Shown: positions 60,579 through 64,000 of the stretch, piece by piece
Layout: each line of letters begins with the position of its first letter
Numbering within the stretch: position 1 is the first letter of the stretch
Source: Bidens hawaiensis
Taxonomy: Eukaryota > Streptophyta > Magnoliopsida > Asterales > Asteraceae
DNA length: 64,000 bases
Direction of reading: 5' to 3'
NCBI GenBank assembly: GCA_021521415.1
Contig: JAIQDT010002060.1
Coordinates: 186,001-250,000 of the forward strand
Notes under the pieces: model-generated
The model's input: only the letters and a program-made list of their open reading frames with translations
Database searches by the model: none
What the model was told of the DNA's origin: nothing
Translations under genes and position numbers: made by a program

Positions 60579-61019
60579 GAAGGTTATAAGATAGGTCGTT
60601 AGAAATTGTCCTAGTCATATGTTAGGACCCTATACGTGCTTATATAAACTGCCTTATGTGCTATTTAAATTGTTTATAGCTTAATAAGATTAATTATTTT
60701 ATTATATTGTATCTTATCTGTTTATTGCACACACACACAAATTTTGAGGCTATGCCTCACATTCAAAATATTTTTCTAAATTTTTTATTTTGGTAGATTA
60801 TCTTTTATTATGGGAAATTCCTTAAGAATTCCCGTGTTTTGTTTTTCTCCTTCACCTTGAAGCATGGGGGTTTGAAAAATGTCGTACAACCATAACTTTA
60901 AGTGGTACCCGTAACCGGCTAAACGGGTGCGTGGTAAACAAAACCGGCTAAACGGTTTTACTTCCAAATTGTGTATTTTTTAGTTATTTTAAATTTATTT
61001 GATTCGTTGATTCGATATT

Positions 61020-61285
61020 TAGTTGGGTCGGTTAAATGCCATGTAACGCTCATGGTCTAAACAACTCTATTGATTTGATAATTCGTTAATTAGTTGGGTC
61101 AGTTAAATGCCATGTACACGCTCATGGGCTGACCAACTCAATTGTTTATTGCTCGTTATTTGAATTGGGCCAACAAATTGCCATGGAACGCTCATGGGAG
61201 TCCAATTCATAAACTTTATGTTGCTTTATTTAGTTGGGCCATTCAAATTGCCATGGAAAGCTCATGGGAGGTCAACTCGTTTGAT
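61020..61285 (+). repeat. Four imperfect 65-75-bp tandem repeats
   Basis: Each unit has TTGGG(T/C)C followed by AAATGCCATG or AATTGCCATGG, then CGCTCATGG (AGCTCATGG in the last) and a CCAACTC/GTCAACTCG-like end. Starts near 61023, 61096, 61164 and 61221. Confidence 0.75.
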
Positions 61286-63353
61286 ATGCTTAGTTATTTT
61301 ATTCTTGGAAAAATTTTATAAACATTGTTCATTTACTTAAATGCTTCAAACTTATACATATTATTTTAAATCCCGACTCGTCCTCGAGTCTTCACTAGCA
61401 CTAATTCATATACGTACATATACATATACATACGCATCCCTATTATTTCACATCAACTCATTCCCACAACTCACCTGTCATCTTAAACATTTTCATTGTT
61501 GATCCTCGTAGAATGTTTTTCCTAAGAATCAATCATCGTAATTAACGTCGTTTACCTGTTTCCCGTGATTGCAATTCGACTACTAGACAATGAGTTTGCT
61601 GCTGTATTTCGATAACCAAACGACCGCCAATCTCGACAAAACTAAAATACACCAAACAAGAAATCTTATACTAACTCATGTCCGTTAAAATATTATTTAA
61701 ATCATCTTTTCTTATTTAAATCCATATTCTCAAACTATAAATTTCTAAGTGTATTTAAATCCTTACCCTCAATTTTAGCTATAAATATTTTATTACTTCC
61801 TGTCTTTCCTCAACTTCATGTTAGTTTCCACAACTTACTTTCCATTTTATAAATCTTTATTATTAAAAATTGAGTTATTGTAAATTTTATTATTATTAAA
61901 CTAAATTAGGTATTCTTTAAATTTAATTTTTGTTTTTAAATTAAAAATCTTCCATTGACTTACTTAACTTTTACCATTAAAATTGACCTTTTCATTTAAT
62001 CTCCATTAAAACCCATCACACACTTTATTTATTGATTAAGTCGTTATTTGAAACTAAAGGTTGGTTTGTAAATAGTTCAACTCCCTACTTTGCTTTTTGA
62101 TACACCTTGAAAAAAAAAACTTTTTGAAGGTTTTAAATGATAAATTCATAGTGTTAGAATAGTCATGGTGGTTCATACATTTCTAGTCTCGCGTTTATCT
62201 TATTTTATTATGTTAATTCACATCTTATTTTTCTATCATAATTAATTTTTAATTTAAAATTTTGTTATATACTTGAATTTCCATTATAAATTATCGATAA
62301 CTCAATTTACTTATTTCCTAATATTTATAAAGATTTTGTGAAAAAGGAAAAATCCACGAATTTCCAATTTAATCTAATTTAAATAATTTTAAAGGTTTAG
62401 TTGGAATAGGACTATCTCGGTGATTCTGGAATATCCGCTTCTCAATTTAATCTATTTATGATTTTTTCAAATACGTATGTTTTCGCATTTTAATAATAAA
62501 ATTATCAATTAGTAATTTTTATAATATTTTAGAATATCTTAATCGAATTAATCTCATCTCAAATTCACAATTTGAAAGGATATAAACTTTATATTAACTT
62601 TCTTTGATCTCGTAAGTTCTTAAACTAACTAAACTCGACTCACCAAAATCTTCATTTAAACTTATACTCTCGGTCTTAAGAATTTCGTTCCTAATGAATA
62701 CGATCTTTAAAGATTCCACATGTTATTAACTATCTTAAGAATTGTTATAAATTAAACTTTTGCGCATATCATCTCATGAATCAAGTTCCTTTTTCTATCA
62801 CGGTTAACTTCCACTCTTAGCTTATTCTGGATCATCATAATTCATTTCAAATGTCTGTTTCAAGAAATCCATTTTTATTTTCGAAATTCGTAACTTTGCT
62901 ATAAAGGATGTTTTAGAAAATTTTACGGTTTTAATTATACAACTCGAACATTTATTTAGTTTAAAGTTATCAAAACGTTTGTTTCCTTCACAATGGTTTT
63001 AAATGTTTTATAACCAACATGATGAAGCGGATTATGTGGACCGTCCGACGATAAGAGTAATTATGGTCGCGAACATAATTATTCGAGTCCTCGCATGGAA
63101 ATCATAATACGTAAAATTGTGTGTCATGATTTAGAACCTAAGGTAGCTTGGGTAACCGTACGAATGATGAGATGATAAGGACATGGTGGATACGCCGCTG
63201 ATACATCCTATATATAAGTGCCCTTATCGGATTGTCATTTGAAGCATTACTTCGGTTATTAGAAGTTCTATGTATAATATTTTCCTTAAAGGTTTAAATT
63301 GTTTTCAAAACGATGATGTTTTGGTTTTCCGTAATTTCGGGACGAAATTCCTT

Positions 63354-63367
63354 AAAGTATGGGAGAC
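63354..63367 (+). other. Polypurine tract
   Basis: AAAGTATGGGAGAC directly before the TG of the 3' LTR. Confidence 0.7.
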
Positions 63368-64000
63368 TGTAACATCTTGGATTTTTCAAATCCGTATTCG
63401 TTTAACCCGACCCGAGAATGTAATTTGGATCTACTGAACTATTTAAAACTTGTATTTATTGGTATTAACTTGGCTTAACTTATTTTAAAATTTCATAGCT
63501 TTCAATTACGCCAAATAGTTCTTAGAAACCTTTAAAAATCGTTTAAAACGACTAAAAATCGCATTTTCGGGAACTAGTTTTGAAAATTCTTTCTTATTTT
63601 CGATTAAATTAACGAAACTTAAACTCCAAGAAATGTTATAGCTGGTCCAATTTCGTTTTCTTGGTGTCCAAGCCAAATTTTGTTAGTTATTGTACTAGAT
63701 TTTCTCATTAAATAGCTTATTTTGTTTCCTAATTTGTTTTTAGCATCCAAATCGCTTATTTTTGATATAAATCGAGTAAATTAAGGTCCAAGAAAAGGAT
63801 TATAACCAAAATACAAGTCCATACTCTTAGATTACTGATCAAGAACGAATTTTCAATGATATTATATCGGTTTTCTCATTAAAACCGTATTTTGTTACTT
63901 AAACGAGTAAATCTTCCAAATATGGTTCGTTTTTGTAATCTCTATATAAACACATCATAATTCTCCTACCACAAACTTCATCATACCCTAATATACTAAC
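63368..64000 (+). repeat. 3' LTR, partial (633 bp in window)
   Basis: Corresponds to about 58790-59432 of the 5' LTR. It includes the TATA region; the remainder is beyond the window. Confidence 0.85.

Larger units (their letters stand above)
60563..63367 (+). other. Non-coding interior of the LTR element
   Basis: No gag or pol motif was found in any frame. It includes the four-unit repeat at 61020-61285, long AT-rich stretches and a conserved-looking 3' part (about 63010-63367). Confidence 0.6.
58790..64000 (+). mobile_element. LTR retrotransposon with non-coding interior (3' LTR cut by window end)
   Basis: 5' LTR 58790-60562 (TGTAACATC...GGCTTGACA), PBS-like TGGTATTAGAGCC at 60566-60578, interior 60563-63367, PPT AAAGTATGGGAGAC, then the start of a 3' LTR at 63368. 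The 2.8-kb interior has no ORF. The motif GGGACGAAATTCC just before the PPT is common at the 3' end of plant Gypsy elements of the Tekay/Del type. It therefore looks like a non-autonomous (LARD-like) Gypsy derivative. Confidence 0.82.

Noticed and set aside
1..64000. CRISPR array
   Set aside because: No evenly spaced identical repeats with unique spacers; the repeats here are transposon-related or microsatellite.

Overview
This window looks like nuclear DNA of a flowering plant, most likely a core eudicot. It is AT-rich, has one spliced host gene with short GT-AG introns, and is dominated by nested plant transposons. Asteraceae is my guess for the family, from a general impression of the retroelements only; nothing in the sequence proves it. 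I see no rRNA, no complete tRNA gene and no CRISPR array.

Layout. (1) 1-8424: an old Ty1/Copia retrotransposon on the minus strand. It has both LTRs (the left one cut by the window edge), PBS and PPT, and recognisable but decayed RT and RNase H. A solo LTR of another family (3192-5551, TSD CATCT) sits inside it. (2) 8425-11151: no gene; short tandem repeats. (3) 11152-18479, minus strand: the one convincing host gene, a five-exon GDSL esterase/lipase of 397 residues. Its second intron is 5.7 kb and holds a MULE with a 9-bp TSD, a Helitron terminus and a 0.55-kb direct repeat. (4) 18480-25624: small elements, including a hAT-like element with a Helitron inside it, a SINE with an 18-bp TSD, two fold-back elements, a 113-bp retroposed insert and a second Helitron terminus. 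(5) 25625-38190: a tandem A-B-A'-B' duplication, with a complete 10.6-kb Sirevirus-type Copia element at the first A/B junction; the second junction preserves the empty site. (6) 40640-41344 and 55282-55981: two copies of one hAT-like family in opposite orientation. (7) 41601-53853: a complete 12.3-kb Tat-lineage Gypsy element, minus strand, carrying a spliced antisense ORF. (8) 54310-55121: a Copia fragment. (9) 58790-end: an LTR element with 1.77-kb LTRs and a non-coding interior, of the same LTR family as the solo LTR at 3192-5551.

How the parts relate. The GDSL gene appears intact and probably makes a secreted esterase. Everything else of size is mobile DNA. None of the three large coding retroelements has an intact gag-pol frame. 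The most unusual cargoes are the uninterrupted 449-residue ORF downstream of RNase H in the Sirevirus-like element, and the antisense multi-exon ORF of the Tat element, which has its own TATA box. The palindromic GGCGAAGTT motif spread over the non-coding parts of the Sirevirus-like element is the clearest candidate cis-regulatory structure.
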